NCBI RefSeq assembly: GCF_002234675.1
Contig: NC_019864.2
Location: forward strand, 19,036,582-19,100,581
Source: Oryzias latipes
Taxonomy: Eukaryota; Chordata; Actinopteri; Beloniformes; Adrianichthyidae
Reading direction: 5' to 3'
Length of the DNA stretch: 64,000 nucleotides
In this document: positions 12,801 through 23,628 of the stretch, piece after piece
Layout: each line of letters begins with the position of its first letter
How positions within the stretch are numbered: position 1 is the first letter of the stretch
Program-made: the position numbers and the translations under genes
The notes under the pieces: generated by a model
Told to the model about the DNA's origin: nothing
The model's input: the letters and a program-made list of their open reading frames with translations, nothing else
Database searches by the model: none

Positions 12801-15800
12801 ACTCTGCGGCACAGGTTTCTTCATTGTCACCTGAGTTCAAACATACATAACAAGCTCAGAAAAATAAATAAACTCTTTGTCCAATCATTTTAGCACTTCA
12901 TGAGAAGTAATCTATTACATGTCCTTTTTGTTTGATTTTGAATAACACCAATGAAAATGGCAAATGTTTGTGAGTATAATTTACCACCTTGGCTTTCTGT
13001 AACAATATTGATTCTGGTTTGATAGGATCCCCAACAGGTGGAAGTTGCAAAGACAAAGTTTAGAACTTCAAAAATGTCTACAGATGTCAATCATGGGCAC
13101 TTATTGATAAGTTACATGCAGCTGTAATATTTAGATGTCTAGCTACAACTTATTACATGTTCCTTAGTCTTCCCATGAGTTTATCTTCTGCTACTTCAAA
13201 CCTGTCTCCCACTAAAGAAATGAGCTGAACTGTGTTTTCCAATCAACTTAAAAAAGTAAGTAATGAGCATGCTGGTATTTTGACAACAACGTAGGGAGGC
13301 ATTGAACAATGAACAATGAAATATCTGGAAGAGGGATGTGGGCTGACATAATTCCTTCTGAACCACTCACAGACCCATATTCTCACTCACACACAATGAC
13401 ATAGGTCTTGTACGGCCCCTCATACAAGTCCAGTACAAGTTTATTTATAAGACACGCTCTCAAGGTTACATACAGAAACTGTTCTATTAATGTTTTACTG
13501 GTTTGTGTTAAGAATTACATGCTCAGTCGAGAAGTTACCCATTAGTCTTAGTCAAGTAAAGACACCTCTAAATAGCTATGAAAAACATTGTATTTACTGA
13601 ACCTGATCGAATGTCTGTATCATATATCTCAGTTTGATCTCTGCAAATACAGCCTGAGCTTCTTTTAAGCCAACACAATCTGGTGCACGTACAGACGAAA
13701 TGGGAGCTGTGTATGTTTGTTTTTTAACGGTTTTCTCACACTAAGTAATGCTTTGAGTTCAGAATATAGTCCATTGGGATTTGTGCCCCAATCGCTCGCC
13801 ACAAGTCTCAGTTATATGAGGTTTCATTTGTCAACCATCCACAGCTGTTTGTGTTTTTATGGATGCGGTTTGTCAAGGTCATATCCTCTTATCTTTTATG
13901 CATCACTTAATTTTTGCATTTTTATGTTTATTTCAAGCTTTGTTTTTTATCATTTTTTAAATAAATTATTTAAGGAAATCTCATGCTTCACGGTTTTTCT
14001 TAAATAACAAATCCTGCCACAATGCCAGATCAAGCTTCAAGTGTCTATGTGGATTGAACAGGTACTGCATTTGGTCCATGCTTTTTCATCTTCTTTTGTT
14101 TTGTTTTTTACCTCTCCATGCTGCATTACAATCAAGCCACCCTGGTAGAAAACCGTGACAGCTTTTGCACAGCGACGCCCAACAATTCCGCAGGCCTCAT
14201 TCTCCACCAGCACTCTGAAGGAGCCTTCTTCTCCCAGACACATGTCCTTTTTTGTGAAGAGATGAAGAGTACACAGCAATTACAAGCAGCGCACAAGCAG
14301 CCTGTGTTGACACAAACACTATTTTCTGATTTCTTTATTTCATACCTGGACTAAGACATACTGACAGAGGCCTGGGAAGGAAAACTTGAGCCCGTCGAAT
14401 GTGATGTAATGGCCCTCCCCCACGGAGCGGCACACACCATCACACAGCTTTTGCGTGCATCGCCATTTCCTGTTCTCACACACGCTGATGCACAAAAAAC
14501 ATGGTAAAGAGCTTTGCTTCCTAAGATAAGCAATTCATAATCTTACCAGGTGTTACAGTCCGTAGTGATTGTTTGTCCTGCTGCATATGGCCTGTTGTTA
14601 TGGTAACAGGGACACTGCTCCGGCGCAATGCAGTCTCTCCGATGACGTACCTAAAACCAATACATTTATCAATCAGATAGCACTGTGTTGACTATTCGGT
14701 GTCACACACACATATGCACAGACTACATACAGTGTCTGGTGGACAGAGGCAGCCAGGGATGCAGGAAAGACTGACACAGGGCAGATCCAAATTCTGGCAG
14801 GTTCTGGCACACTCAAGACCCTTTTTACCTGAACCACATTCTGTGCGAACAAGTGGTGGTGGACAATGTGCTGATCGCCGCTCTGCACAAACAGGAACGT
14901 TATCAAATATTTTGTTGTTCAGTTCACTCAAGATATCCAGAATCAATTTTTGAGGGGAAGGAATTTTTTTTAAATTGTCAAGAGATGTACCTCTGGTTGA
15001 CCCAAGATCTTCATCGTAAAAAAGGTCAGACAATAAGGAAGGCACTTCAGAGGAGCTACAACGCATGGAGCCGTTCTCACAGTAGCTGCACCCACACAAA
15101 GAAGACAAAAAAAGAGCAATGAGACAACAGAAATAGATTATCCGACCCATTCTGCACTTGTTCCGTCACACACCAAATGCTGGTGTGATCGGCGTAGACA
15201 TCATTTGGCTGGTAGAGCTGTCCATCATGCAGGCAAGGGCAGAGGTCTGCTGTCACACATTGTCCAGAGGGACTCAGGTACTTCCCGACGGGACAGAAAC
15301 AGCCCTCTTCGCATACTTTCTCTCCCTCGCAGCCAGCCTCAGCGCCGGACAGAGAGAGGCATGTTCGGTCACACACCGTCCCACAGGCCTCATAGACCTG
15401 GCCTCCAGAACACTCCAATTCTGACATTAATATATCAGTAGAGGGTTAATCATGTTTTCCAAGTTAACTTGCTAAAAATTACTCAACTGTGTTTATAACA
15501 AATAGGTATTATTAAGACAGCATCAGCATTTTCATATACATAGATAATACCAGCACCCATTGTGACAGTTCCTTGTAATGTCCATGAAATTCAAGTAGTT
15601 TTGAATTTTTCTGACTCATTGCACCCTTAAATCATGTCTAAACTTTAAAGAGTCCTCATAATCTGAAAATAAGTTGATAAAGAAAATTTACCACAGAGTA
15701 AGGCGGATCTCCAGTTCACCAGGACTCCTTTTGCAGAGCAGGAAGCTGCGTAAGCAGCCAGAGCAGAGCATAGGCACTTCTCTCCATCACCACATGCGCA

Positions 15801-18800
15801 CACATCATAACGGCAGAACCGCTGAAAGGGACTTGGGTTCACCAAAATGTGGCACGGGCTGAACACATCTGACATGATAACTGCACATGCTTCTTCTGCG
15901 AAACGCACTGAAAGGTGGCAAAGGATTGGATGTCAGCGTTGACCATTTTCTTCATGTTTCACAACGTTATGAGGATGCAGAAGATACCTCTTTTGGGGTT
16001 GATAGCGCATGGATCAGGGTCATATTTGTGAGTGGATTCACAGTCTCCATTTATCTTCCAGGCCTGGCCAAATGCCTGTGGCTTGGTTTCTACCAATCCA
16101 GAATCAGACATGAAGTCATCGCCTTGGTTGCCGTTGTAGTTTCCACAGAGACCACAAGTCTGTCCTGTCCATCTTGCTGTGAGCTGGAATTGTTAATAGA
16201 ATTTATTTCACATCAGCATAACTAGCTAAAAGTAGCTGCCAAAAACAGGATTTTATTTGACCTTAAGGAGCACACGGCCCTGCCCATCCCAGTCCAGACG
16301 AAGATCATCACTAAACACTAAACGAACAGATGACTGCACAGCTCTCTGGATATGCAAATGACCTGGAAGTCACAGTTTAAATTTCAGATTAAAATTAATT
16401 AACAAATAAAATGAGGACATCTTTGCTTTTCCAAAACATGGCTTCCGATTGGTCAGACCAAGATTCTGCTATGCATGCAAAAACTTTCCATTGCTATTCT
16501 TGGTAAGAAAAAACAGTTTTCACACATTTAGATGACAACAGGAGATGCATGTGTCGTTCAGAAAAACACAAACTGCTGAAACAGGATATTTGCATTGACC
16601 CAGAATTGACTCCTCTTACCAACAACTCAACCTAAAAACAATGTATGTACTAACACCATATTAAGTGTATAAACTATAGACTAACCCAACCCATGTAACT
16701 AAGGACATCCTAAACCAAATAAAAGGAGGTGAGCAGCCAGAAGTACTGAAGAGTAGGGTGGACTTCTTTCATTACTCTTCTCACGAGAAATCTTACTCAG
16801 CTCCTGTTGCTGTTTGTTAATAATGTCTTGTGTTTTGGGAAATAATTGTGAAGGAAATAGTTTTATTATTATCATTCTTTAAATGTATTTGTTTAAATGT
16901 ATTTGTTTAAATGTAATTGTTTAAATGTTAACTCAGATTGACTTTTTTTTTACCTTTTTAGAAAACAGTTGTGTGTGTGTTCATCTGTTTCTCATCCCAG
17001 CTAGGATGAGGAAGTTTTACAACACACTGTCCTGACCTGATAAGGAATACTGTTTGAACTTAGAATCCACCAAATGGGTCATCATACGACACCCCCTAAT
17101 GAACTTTTCTCTTTGACTTGAAATTGTTACCTCCTACTTGTGTTCTTAATAAAAGCAGCACGAGGAGAGGCAGACCTTTGAGAAGAGAAGCGTGGTGGAT
17201 GTTTTCTGTCACTCTGGCTTCTTCTCCCTTGTACATGAGAAACTTGATGTGGTCTGTTGTTTATAATTGTGCTTTTCTTTAATGTCTAGATGCATTTATC
17301 TGACAATAAACTTGACACAGATTAAAAATATTTTTCCATCAACTACATTATATGCTTTGAGGGGTACTGGTTATGCCGCTGTTGTCCACTCCTCTCCTGC
17401 AGTGACGTACCATAATGCATTGGGGTTTGGATGTCCATGTTGTTGACAGAAACAACACCTCCATGCTTCAGCTTTACTGTCATGTTCTCCAGCGAGGGCA
17501 GGCTGAGTGTCACTGAGCGTGTGCACACAGCATCCTGATTGTCAGCACACTAAAAAGCAAAACAACTCTTAACCTTTAAATATTGGTTAGGTAACGTTAC
17601 CTTAGTTTGCATTGAAGACTGGTAATTCCAAATGTATTTGATGAGGTGGTCTGTTACCTGTACATTCTCAATTATGACAGAAAACTCGTTGTTCACGCAG
17701 TCCTTCGCCAGCAGATACTGACAGTCACCAGTGAAGGTGAAAAATTTGTTGTCGAAGCTCTTAAAGTGAGACTGGCCCACAACCAGGCATTCACCTGTAA
17801 GAAGCAAAGCCATAAAGAAGAAAAACAGCAACTTTTCAAATGTTTTTCTTTGAAATATCTGTCTAACCAGGGCATCCTTCGTTGGTGCATTCCCACGATC
17901 CATGTCGGCAAACACTGCAGACAAGAAGATTGGAGTGTATGAAGCATTATAAGAGGCATAACTGTGATGTGAATGAACATACCATGTGTTGCAGTCCTGA
18001 GAAACGGTGGATCCTGGAGGAAAATGTCTTCCCATGTGCGTGCAGGAACACTCAGATACTTCCACACAACGATTCCCATCCAAGACTTTGCCAGCTTTGA
18101 TGCACAGATGTGGCTCTGTTATGACTGGTTGCACCATAGCAGAGGAAAGACTGAAACACAGTTGTTGAAAACTTACCAGGACAAGTGCAGCCATCCATAC
18201 ACTCATCCTTGCAGACCTCCTGTATATTTAAACTGTGGCAAGTTGTGGAGCAAGACTTGGTGCATTCACTGTACTGCATCCCGATTGGACACTTGGGGTC
18301 TAATAATAAAAAAAAAAAAGTGTTTGAACTACTTTAATTGTGACTGAGGGAGGGGCATCGAGAGGGAAGTCTGGGCATCTTTGCACAGACTGCTGCCCCC
18401 GTGACCCGGTCTCAGATAAGCAGACAATGGATGGATCAATCGAACTACTTTAAGCTCTTCTAAGGTTTTTAGGTTCTGACAAACTCACAGCACTTGCTCT
18501 CCTCCAGCCAACCATGCAGAAGTATCCCATGGGCATGACATGTTCGAGCATACTCTAACAGGATCGGACAGTAACAGTCTTCCACATCCCTCTGGTTACA
18601 GTGGCAAGCCTCCGCCTGACACAGCAACAAGAACGCCTCAGGAGGGACAAGGTGGGCACAGTGGAGGAAGACACCAGAGGTTTTCAGCACGCTGCAGCTG
18701 GACAAAATCTGCAAAGTGCACACAAACATGCAACAATACTGGTTAATTGCACATAAAGCCAAATTTAGGTTTCAGCAGAAGGGAAAAGCGTATTATTATG

Positions 18801-20247
18801 TGTGGTGTCATTAAACACACCACATACATGGATCCATGTTTTAATCTTACCGCCTCAGTCCCTTTTGTACTGTTACAGGACTTGGAAGGATTTGAAACAC
18901 GTCGACAAGACTGATCAGCCCCTTTCACTGCCCACGAATTTGCAAAATCATAACTGTCCTCTGTTAGGAGACCTGAAAGCACACATGCACTCGTTAATGA
19001 ACCGGCTGACAGCCGTCTCCTTAATCTCACTCTACCACAACAGCGTCTTTTGCTGACTTTTACCTCGTTATCTTTTCCTGTACTGAGTTCTACTCTTCCT
19101 GTTGCTGAGTGTGTGACCCAGATCATTTCCCAGATTCCTACAGTATTAAACTTTCCCTTTTTTTCCCTTTCAAACCTTCACACGACCCATGTGGCCAAAG
19201 TCAAACCTGTTAAACATGCACGTACCCTCCTGAGCCGTATATTCATCAGCTGTAACAGCGTTAAAGTTGCCACAGAGGCCACAGGTGCGGTTGGCATGGT
19301 GTTTGCTCAGGGTCAAAGCAATGTTGGCTGCATTATCAATTGTCACAGTGAAACCAAACTCTTCACTCCAGAGCTTATAGAAGCCTAGCTCGGAGCCAGC
19401 AAACACAGCATGGGATGCATAGGGAAGAGTGAGTCTGCGAGAGAGAAAAGGAAACAAAACCATGTTACATCCATGTCATTACAAATCAGTAGCTTTTGCA
19501 AATTAGAGCTTGTGCCTTTTTTCTCTTTGTGAGAGGAATCCATCCACAGAAAGATGCAACTCGAAAGCATCACCCAAAAACAGTGTGACTCCAGTTCTTT
19601 TTCCGTTGTGGAAATCCCCTTTGGATCGAAGCACATATAGTTAGTTGGAACTCAACAAACAAGACCCATAAAATTGCTCTTGGTATTAAGAAAAATGACC
19701 TACAAACCGTCTGTTTTAGTATTCTTCCTTTAAACTGACAGTTTAAGTGCAAAGGTTTAGAACGTACGTTACTGGGACAACACACTACAGGCATTACACT
19801 TGATTCAATTTCAACTTGGTTGGCCTTTTATAAGACTGCATTTGAGTTACTCACCCAGCAGGGTGAAAGAGCGATGGCTGCAGTCCCCAGCCAGAAGGTA
19901 GCTGCAGTCTCCAGGAAACTCATACAAAACCCCATCAAATGTGTGCACATGATATCGACCAAACAGACTGCATCGCCCCGTCACACCTGCCACACATGCT
20001 GGAATCAACAACGGCATGAATATTAATAGAATATCCCTTAAGCCATTACTTTGGAGTTTAGCAAAACAAATGTGTAACACTCACCTGTTATATACATGCA
20101 GACACAAATTCCTTGCAAGAAAGCCTTTACAGCCATCTGAGATACATACAAAATGTTTTTACAATTCCTGAATTGCTGTTTTTATTGCAGCATTAACAAA
20201 ACAGTCCTTCATTTCTTTTTCCAAACTCCAGATAGTCCTACCTCCAT
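710..20247 (-). CDS. vwf: von Willebrand factor (whole gene, about 53 coding exons)
   Basis: Secreted multimeric haemostatic glycoprotein that bridges collagen and platelets and carries factor VIII. The module order read from spliced exons is signal peptide, D1, D2, D', D3, A1, A2, A3, D4, C modules and C-terminal cystine knot, the full VWF arrangement. Diagnostic segments match VWF closely, for example QSHFKSFDN at the start of D2, CGLCGN in D1, D2 and D3, and GDCACFCD in the D3 C8 region. The first in-frame ATG (20245-20247) lies in a tiny exon giving Met-Glu, followed by a second ATG at 20134-20136 that opens the hydrophobic signal sequence, so either may be the start. The stop is at 710-712. 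Frame stays open across all junctions I joined, so the gene looks intact. It is compact, about 19.5 kb against roughly 180 kb in human. Its nearest neighbour upstream after a repeat block is cd9, as in mammals. Confidence 0.95.
992..5429 (-). CDS. vwf: vwf exons 40-52: C (VWC-type) modules
   Basis: Exons read as 5327-5429, 5180-5251, 4356-4460, 4030-4235, 3804-3953, 3611-3727, 3000-3180, 2612-2652, 2422-2534, 1661-1759, 1294-1422, 1157-1196 and 992-1089. All are cysteine-rich VWC-like pieces. Matches to mammalian VWF include [45 protein letters not shown] and [19 protein letters not shown]. The exon 3611-3727 contains an RGD (GDMRGDTL) at the place of the integrin-binding RGD of mammalian VWF. 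The 1294 donor was chosen over a later GT because it gives [15 protein letters not shown], matching the family. Confidence 0.88.
5139..5163. repeat. (AAT)n microsatellite in a vwf intron
   Basis: About eight AAT units in an intron between C-module exons. It will vary in length between individuals. Confidence 0.9.
5621..7260 (-). CDS. vwf: vwf exons 35-39: D4
   Basis: Exons read as 7083-7260, 6666-6907, 6394-6583, 5940-6281 and 5621-5856. The N-terminal D4 piece has [20 protein letters not shown]. The VWD part begins [21 protein letters not shown] and ends with AGLCGN in place of the CGLCGN of D1-D3, consistent with D4 lacking the full CXXC motif in mammals. The C8 exon 5940-6281 carries [20 protein letters not shown], and the TIL-like exon 5621-5856 ends the unit. 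Two donor choices exist at 7083; the one given completes a cysteine codon with the next exon. Confidence 0.9.
8103..9290 (-). CDS. vwf: vwf exons 30-34: A3 domain and linker to D4
   Basis: Exons read as 9186-9290, 8726-8868, 8505-8648, 8240-8404 and 8103-8149. A3 (collagen binding in known VWF) starts [18 protein letters not shown], continues with [20 protein letters not shown] and [16 protein letters not shown], and ends [17 protein letters not shown] and [13 protein letters not shown]. The first strand lacks the DxSxS metal-site motif. The 47-bp exon encodes [15 protein letters not shown], corresponding to the short stretch before D4 in mammals. Its donor-side partner exon 8240-8404 ends at a weak GTCCT donor, but this is the only choice that preserves the frame. 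Confidence 0.88.
9380..11003 (-). CDS. vwf: vwf exons 28-29: A1 and A2 domains
   Basis: Exons 10694-11003 and 9380-10538. A1 (platelet GPIb binding in known VWF) runs from [17 protein letters not shown] to LTDYLCTLG, so the cysteine pair closing the A1 loop is kept. A2 runs from [17 protein letters not shown] to [12 protein letters not shown]. In mammals A1 and A2 share one large exon; here A1 is split by a 155-bp GT-AG intron at 10539-10693. The A1-A2 linker is rich in Pro, Ser, Thr and Lys, consistent with O-glycosylation. Inside A2 the strand matching the human ADAMTS13 site reads [10 protein letters not shown], and the human adjacent cysteines at the A2 end are replaced by VV. Confidence 0.93.
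11095..14882 (-). CDS. vwf: vwf exons 18-27: D' and D3 (factor VIII binding, multimerisation)
   Basis: Exons read as 14731-14882, 14547-14650, 14346-14484, 14112-14246, 12684-12830, 12464-12604, 12130-12228, 11901-12057, 11326-11493 and 11095-11230. D' starts just after the R-E-R-R cleavage site with a TIL and E-type cysteine module, including [16 protein letters not shown]3 starts at [16 protein letters not shown] and keeps [15 protein letters not shown] in 12464-12604. The C8 exon 11901-12057 contains [18 protein letters not shown], very close to the mammalian sequence. In known VWF this region binds factor VIII and forms inter-dimer disulfides. The two largest introns of the gene flank this part. 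Confidence 0.93.
12831..14111. other. Large vwf intron in D3
   Basis: A 1.28-kb intron between the 12684-12830 and 14112-14246 exons. Short open frames occur on both strands but none has recognisable protein features or splice context. I see no repeat that I can name. Confidence 0.6.
14991..17794 (-). CDS. vwf: vwf exons 11-17: D2 and the propeptide junction
   Basis: Exons read as 17658-17794, 17411-17549, 16262-16362, 15988-16184, 15692-15907, 15174-15420 and 14991-15085. They begin with [16 protein letters not shown], almost identical to the start of mammalian D2, and carry [14 protein letters not shown] in 15988-16184. The C8 and TIL modules follow with regularly spaced cysteines. The last exon is acidic and ends Thr-Arg with one leftover base. 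Joined to the next exon this reads R-E-R-R-S, the expected position and consensus for furin removal of the D1-D2 propeptide. Confidence 0.92.
16363..17410. other. Large vwf intron in D2 with a 14-bp tandem repeat
   Basis: A 1.05-kb intron. About three and a half copies of a 14-bp unit (TTTAAATGTATTTG with variants) lie at about 16878-16929. Nothing else is recognised. Confidence 0.6.
17868..20247 (-). CDS. vwf: vwf exons 1-10: signal peptide and D1 (VWD-C8-TIL)
   Basis: Exons read as 20242-20247, 20085-20136, 19855-19998, 19516-19618, 19226-19434, 18851-18972, 18489-18708, 18177-18299, 17983-18094 and 17868-17914. The second exon encodes a hydrophobic leader ([18 protein letters not shown]). 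The next opens the VWD fold with [23 protein letters not shown] lies in 19226-19434; this CXXC motif is needed in known VWF propeptides for disulfide isomerase-like multimer assembly. The C8 module ends in 18489-18708 and the TIL cysteines fill the last three exons. The exon 19516-19618 joins in frame to the next only if its intron begins with GC rather than GT. Confidence 0.92.
18345..18440 (+). mobile_element. 3' tail of a fish LINE (Rex3-like) or SINE sharing it
   Basis: The segment contains GGGAAGTCTGGGCATCT, GCTGCCCCCGTGACCCGG and ends CAATGGATGGAT. This is the familiar 3' end of abundant fish non-LTR elements, which finish in GATG repeats. It sits in a vwf intron on the opposite strand to the gene and lacks coding sequence. 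Confidence 0.6.
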
Positions 20248-21275
20248 GGTTTGCCTAAAAAAGAAAAAAACAAAACTTAAGAATTTGGTCAGACTTTAAT
20301 TGCCAGGAACATTACGGGATGATCTGACAGTCTCAGTTTGCCAAAATCTAAGTGTCCAGACAAAGAATTTCAGCAACACCAGAAGCTCTGTTTTATATTA
20401 CGGCCCGCCCAATTATCAGTGGCTTTTCCTGAACACCCCTCCCCATTTCAGGTTTGGTCAAGAAGAACAAAATATCATTCTGTCGACAAATCAGTGCCTA
20501 CAGTCTGCCACCATCCAACACACACAGCAGGACAATGCCAGGATGTGCCTACTGATCGCCGGGCTGAGTGATTAGTCGACACACACTCATCTATATCAGA
20601 GCCAACCCAAACAATTCTTGTGCAAAACACATTTACCAGGCATATCACTTGAAAACACTCCTTCACTGGTGCCACATGCACAAACACAAAACTTGGTTAC
20701 ACCAAAACTACACACACATAGAGTGGGAACAGGAGAAAACCAAGGCTCTCAGGTACAAAATCTTTAGATTGCTTTGTTTTGTTTACTTATTTGAATTCGC
20801 CTTGCTAAACTAATTTTCATAGTGGGACTAATGTTCCTTCTAAATAGCATCATACCAATTATGCTCAAGACCTAAGGAAAATGATGTGTTGTGTTTTTGG
20901 TGTTTTAACAAGTTCTTGTGGCATTTTTCTGATGATGGAGGACATATATAAAGAAATGTAATGTTAAGATTAAGATTAAATAAGATGTCAGGTAAACAGA
21001 TAGCTAAACAGATTAAAATAACTTAGGTTCTTTTAATTTTGGCTAAAATAAACCTATTAAAAGACCAGTGGCAAAGCTTTTACAATAGATCAAAAGATGA
21101 TCAGATTGGAACTTTATGCTTTTTCCACACTTCATTCAAACTCACCATTTTTTAAGTGAAGCAGATTTGAGAACATCCCAAAGCCATCTTTTAACTTCTT
21201 ACATTTTTAAACTACTTCATTTTTTCTTCATTTATTCAAAAAACGGCTTTTTAAATGTGCAATACATTTTATAAT
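20248..21275. other. vwf upstream flank / promoter region
   Basis: Holds the vwf promoter by position, since the gene reads leftward from 20247. I cannot point to a convincing TATA box or named site. Around 20890-20980 a stretch with GATGATGGAGGACATATAT resembles, in reverse orientation, part of the TTAA-flanked repeat seen at 29896 and 41505. Confidence 0.4.
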
Positions 21276-23628
21276 TAAAGCCGCAAGCGGCGTTGTATGG
21301 CCCGCAGACGCAACCCGCCTTCCACGCCCAACTCTACGCACTACCGCGGCCCTCTCCGCCCTCACCGCCCACAAATTAAAAGCTAATCAAGGCTGGATTT
21401 GCTCATAATGCTAACTATGCTAACTATGCTAATGTGACTAAAAGTCCTAGCATAGCGATCAGCATAATCAACTCTCTCAGAAAAACACATTTCCTAAAAT
21501 GCTAATTATGCTTACTATGCTAGCTATGCTAATGTGCCTAAATGAGCTAGCATTGCGATTAGCATCATCAACTGACTCAAAAAAACACATTTCCTAAAAT
21601 GCTAATTATGCTAACTATGCTAGCTATGCTAATGTGGCTAAAAGTGCTAGCATAGCGATCAGCATCATCAACTGACTCAGAAAAACACATTACCTAAAAT
21701 GCTAATTATGCTAACTATGCTAACTATGCTAATGTGGCTAAAAGTGCTAGCATAGCAATCAGCATCTTCAACTGACTCAGAAAAACACATTTTTAAAAAT
21801 GCTAATTATGCTAACTATGCTAGCTATGCTAATGTGGCTAAAAGTGCTAGCATAGCGATCAGCATCATCAACTAACTCAGAAAAACACATTACCTAAAAT
21901 GCTAATTATGCTAACTATGCTAGTTATGCTAACTTAGCTAAAAGTGCTAGTTTAGCGATCAGCATCATCAACTGACTCAGAAAAACAAATTCCTCCATTG
22001 GTAAGAGTTATATGTCATAAGTTGCTAAAAAAAACACTTTTTCCAAAATGGCGGCTTTTCTTTTGATTTTATCTCCATAGCAACCATTTTATGTTTTGGT
22101 CCCCTCGGGAGGACGAACAGATTGACGTCAGTTTCGGACAAATCGGTAAAAGTAAACTTTTTGTCGTCCTTAGCAACAGTGGTTTTATGCTAACCACGCC
22201 CACATTCCTTATATGTCCATATCCAGTGTTTTTCAATGTAATCTGTTTCAGGCATGAGTGCATGCATTCAATTTTCACTGTATTGTATTGAAATGCATGA
22301 GAGTTATAACAGTGCGCCACTTTGCTAGCTTGCCACGCACACGCCGTTCAAAATCTACAACTTCTAATTCCAACATTTTTTCCACAGTAGCTTGCCATTG
22401 ATGCCCAAAAAGTTTCGAGACGATTGATGAAATTTCCAACGACAAGTTTACGTTTGAATCCGGTGGTAAAGGTGTTTTTTATAGAAAATTCAAGATGGCC
22501 GCCTTTTCCCGAGGTCAAAGGTCGACGAAACTCCAGAGGTGATTATACACTTACGCTAGGGACATGCGAGTCAAATTTCGTCAAAATCGCTCGAAAAAAA
22601 GTTCATTTTTCCATATTGTGTAAAAACGCGAAAAACGCAAAATGGTAGATTTTGGCACAAAATGGCCGCCAAACCGTAGGTCGTGTCGCCATCACGTAAT
22701 GATTTCAAAACTTTCTTTGGATATACCTGACAAAGTTATCTGAGTTTCGTTAGCCGATTCTTAAAAATAAAATCCGAAAAATTTTTTTTTAGCCGAGTCA
22801 GCACTTTTTTTTGCGACGGTTTTTTGTTTACCACGGCCACATTCCTTTATCGATTTTGTCATGCGTGACATCGTTTTGTTCAGTGTGGGCCAGGGTATCG
22901 CATATTTCAGTTTCAGGCTATTCCGATAAAATATGTGCGAGCTAGCTAAAATGGCGACGGTTGCGAATTCGCCACGTGCACGCGTTTCAAATTCTACAAC
23001 TTCTAATTCCAACATTTTGTCCAGAGTAGCTTGCCATTGATGCCCGAGAAGTTTCAAAAAGATCGATAAAAATCCCTAGGACGAGTTTTCGTTTGTATCC
23101 GTCAATAAAGGTGCTTTTTTATGAAAATTCAAGATGGCCGCCCCTTCCCAAGGTCAAAGGTCAACAAAACGTCTTTGGTAGTTGTAGAATCGTGTTTGTG
23201 GCATGTGTATGAAATTTCGTGAAAATCGCTTGAACAAAAGTGTAGTTTTCCCATATTGTCAAAAAACACGAAAATCGCCATTTCTCTGAGTTCGCCACAA
23301 AATGGCCGCCAAGCCGTAGGTCGTGTGGCCATCCCATAATGATTTCATAACTTCTTTGGGATATCTCCAACACGCGTGTTTTGGTTTCGTAACTGTATTT
23401 CAAAATATTTTTTTTTGGCCCCATAAGCGATTTTCGGCCCATTCATTTTTTTTACGGGATCGCTCGCCGTGATGTCATCGACTTCGGGGGGGTGGCGTTC
23501 TCTTTGCCGAAAATTCATTTTCAATTTATCCCAGGTGTGTGCCAATTTTGGTGAGTTTTCGGGTATGTGGCGGGGGTCAAAATTAAGCTCAAAGACGCCG
23601 TTAGTGTGCAAGAAGAATAATAATTAAA
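21276..23628. mobile_element. Repeat element copy 1 (3'-truncated)
   Basis: Begins at the hairpin-like GCCGCAAGCGGC (21280) and runs about 2.35 kb to GAAGAATAATAAT, where the second copy starts directly. It contains an array of 100-bp units, then a stretch in which a 639-bp block is repeated in diverged form (the CTTCTAATTC landmark at 22361 and 23000). It lacks the roughly 400-bp end present in copy 2. No transposase or reverse transcriptase is visible, so it is non-autonomous. The family is not identified from memory. Confidence 0.85.
21420..21990. repeat. Tandem array of 100-bp units (about 6 copies)
   Basis: The landmark AAAAACACAT recurs at 21481, 21581, 21681, 21781, 21881 and just before the array ends, a period of exactly 100 bp. 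Each unit carries GCTAATTATGCTAACTATGC and a 10-bp inverted pair CTATGCTAGC / GCTAGCATAG separated by about 21 nt. Confidence 0.95.
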
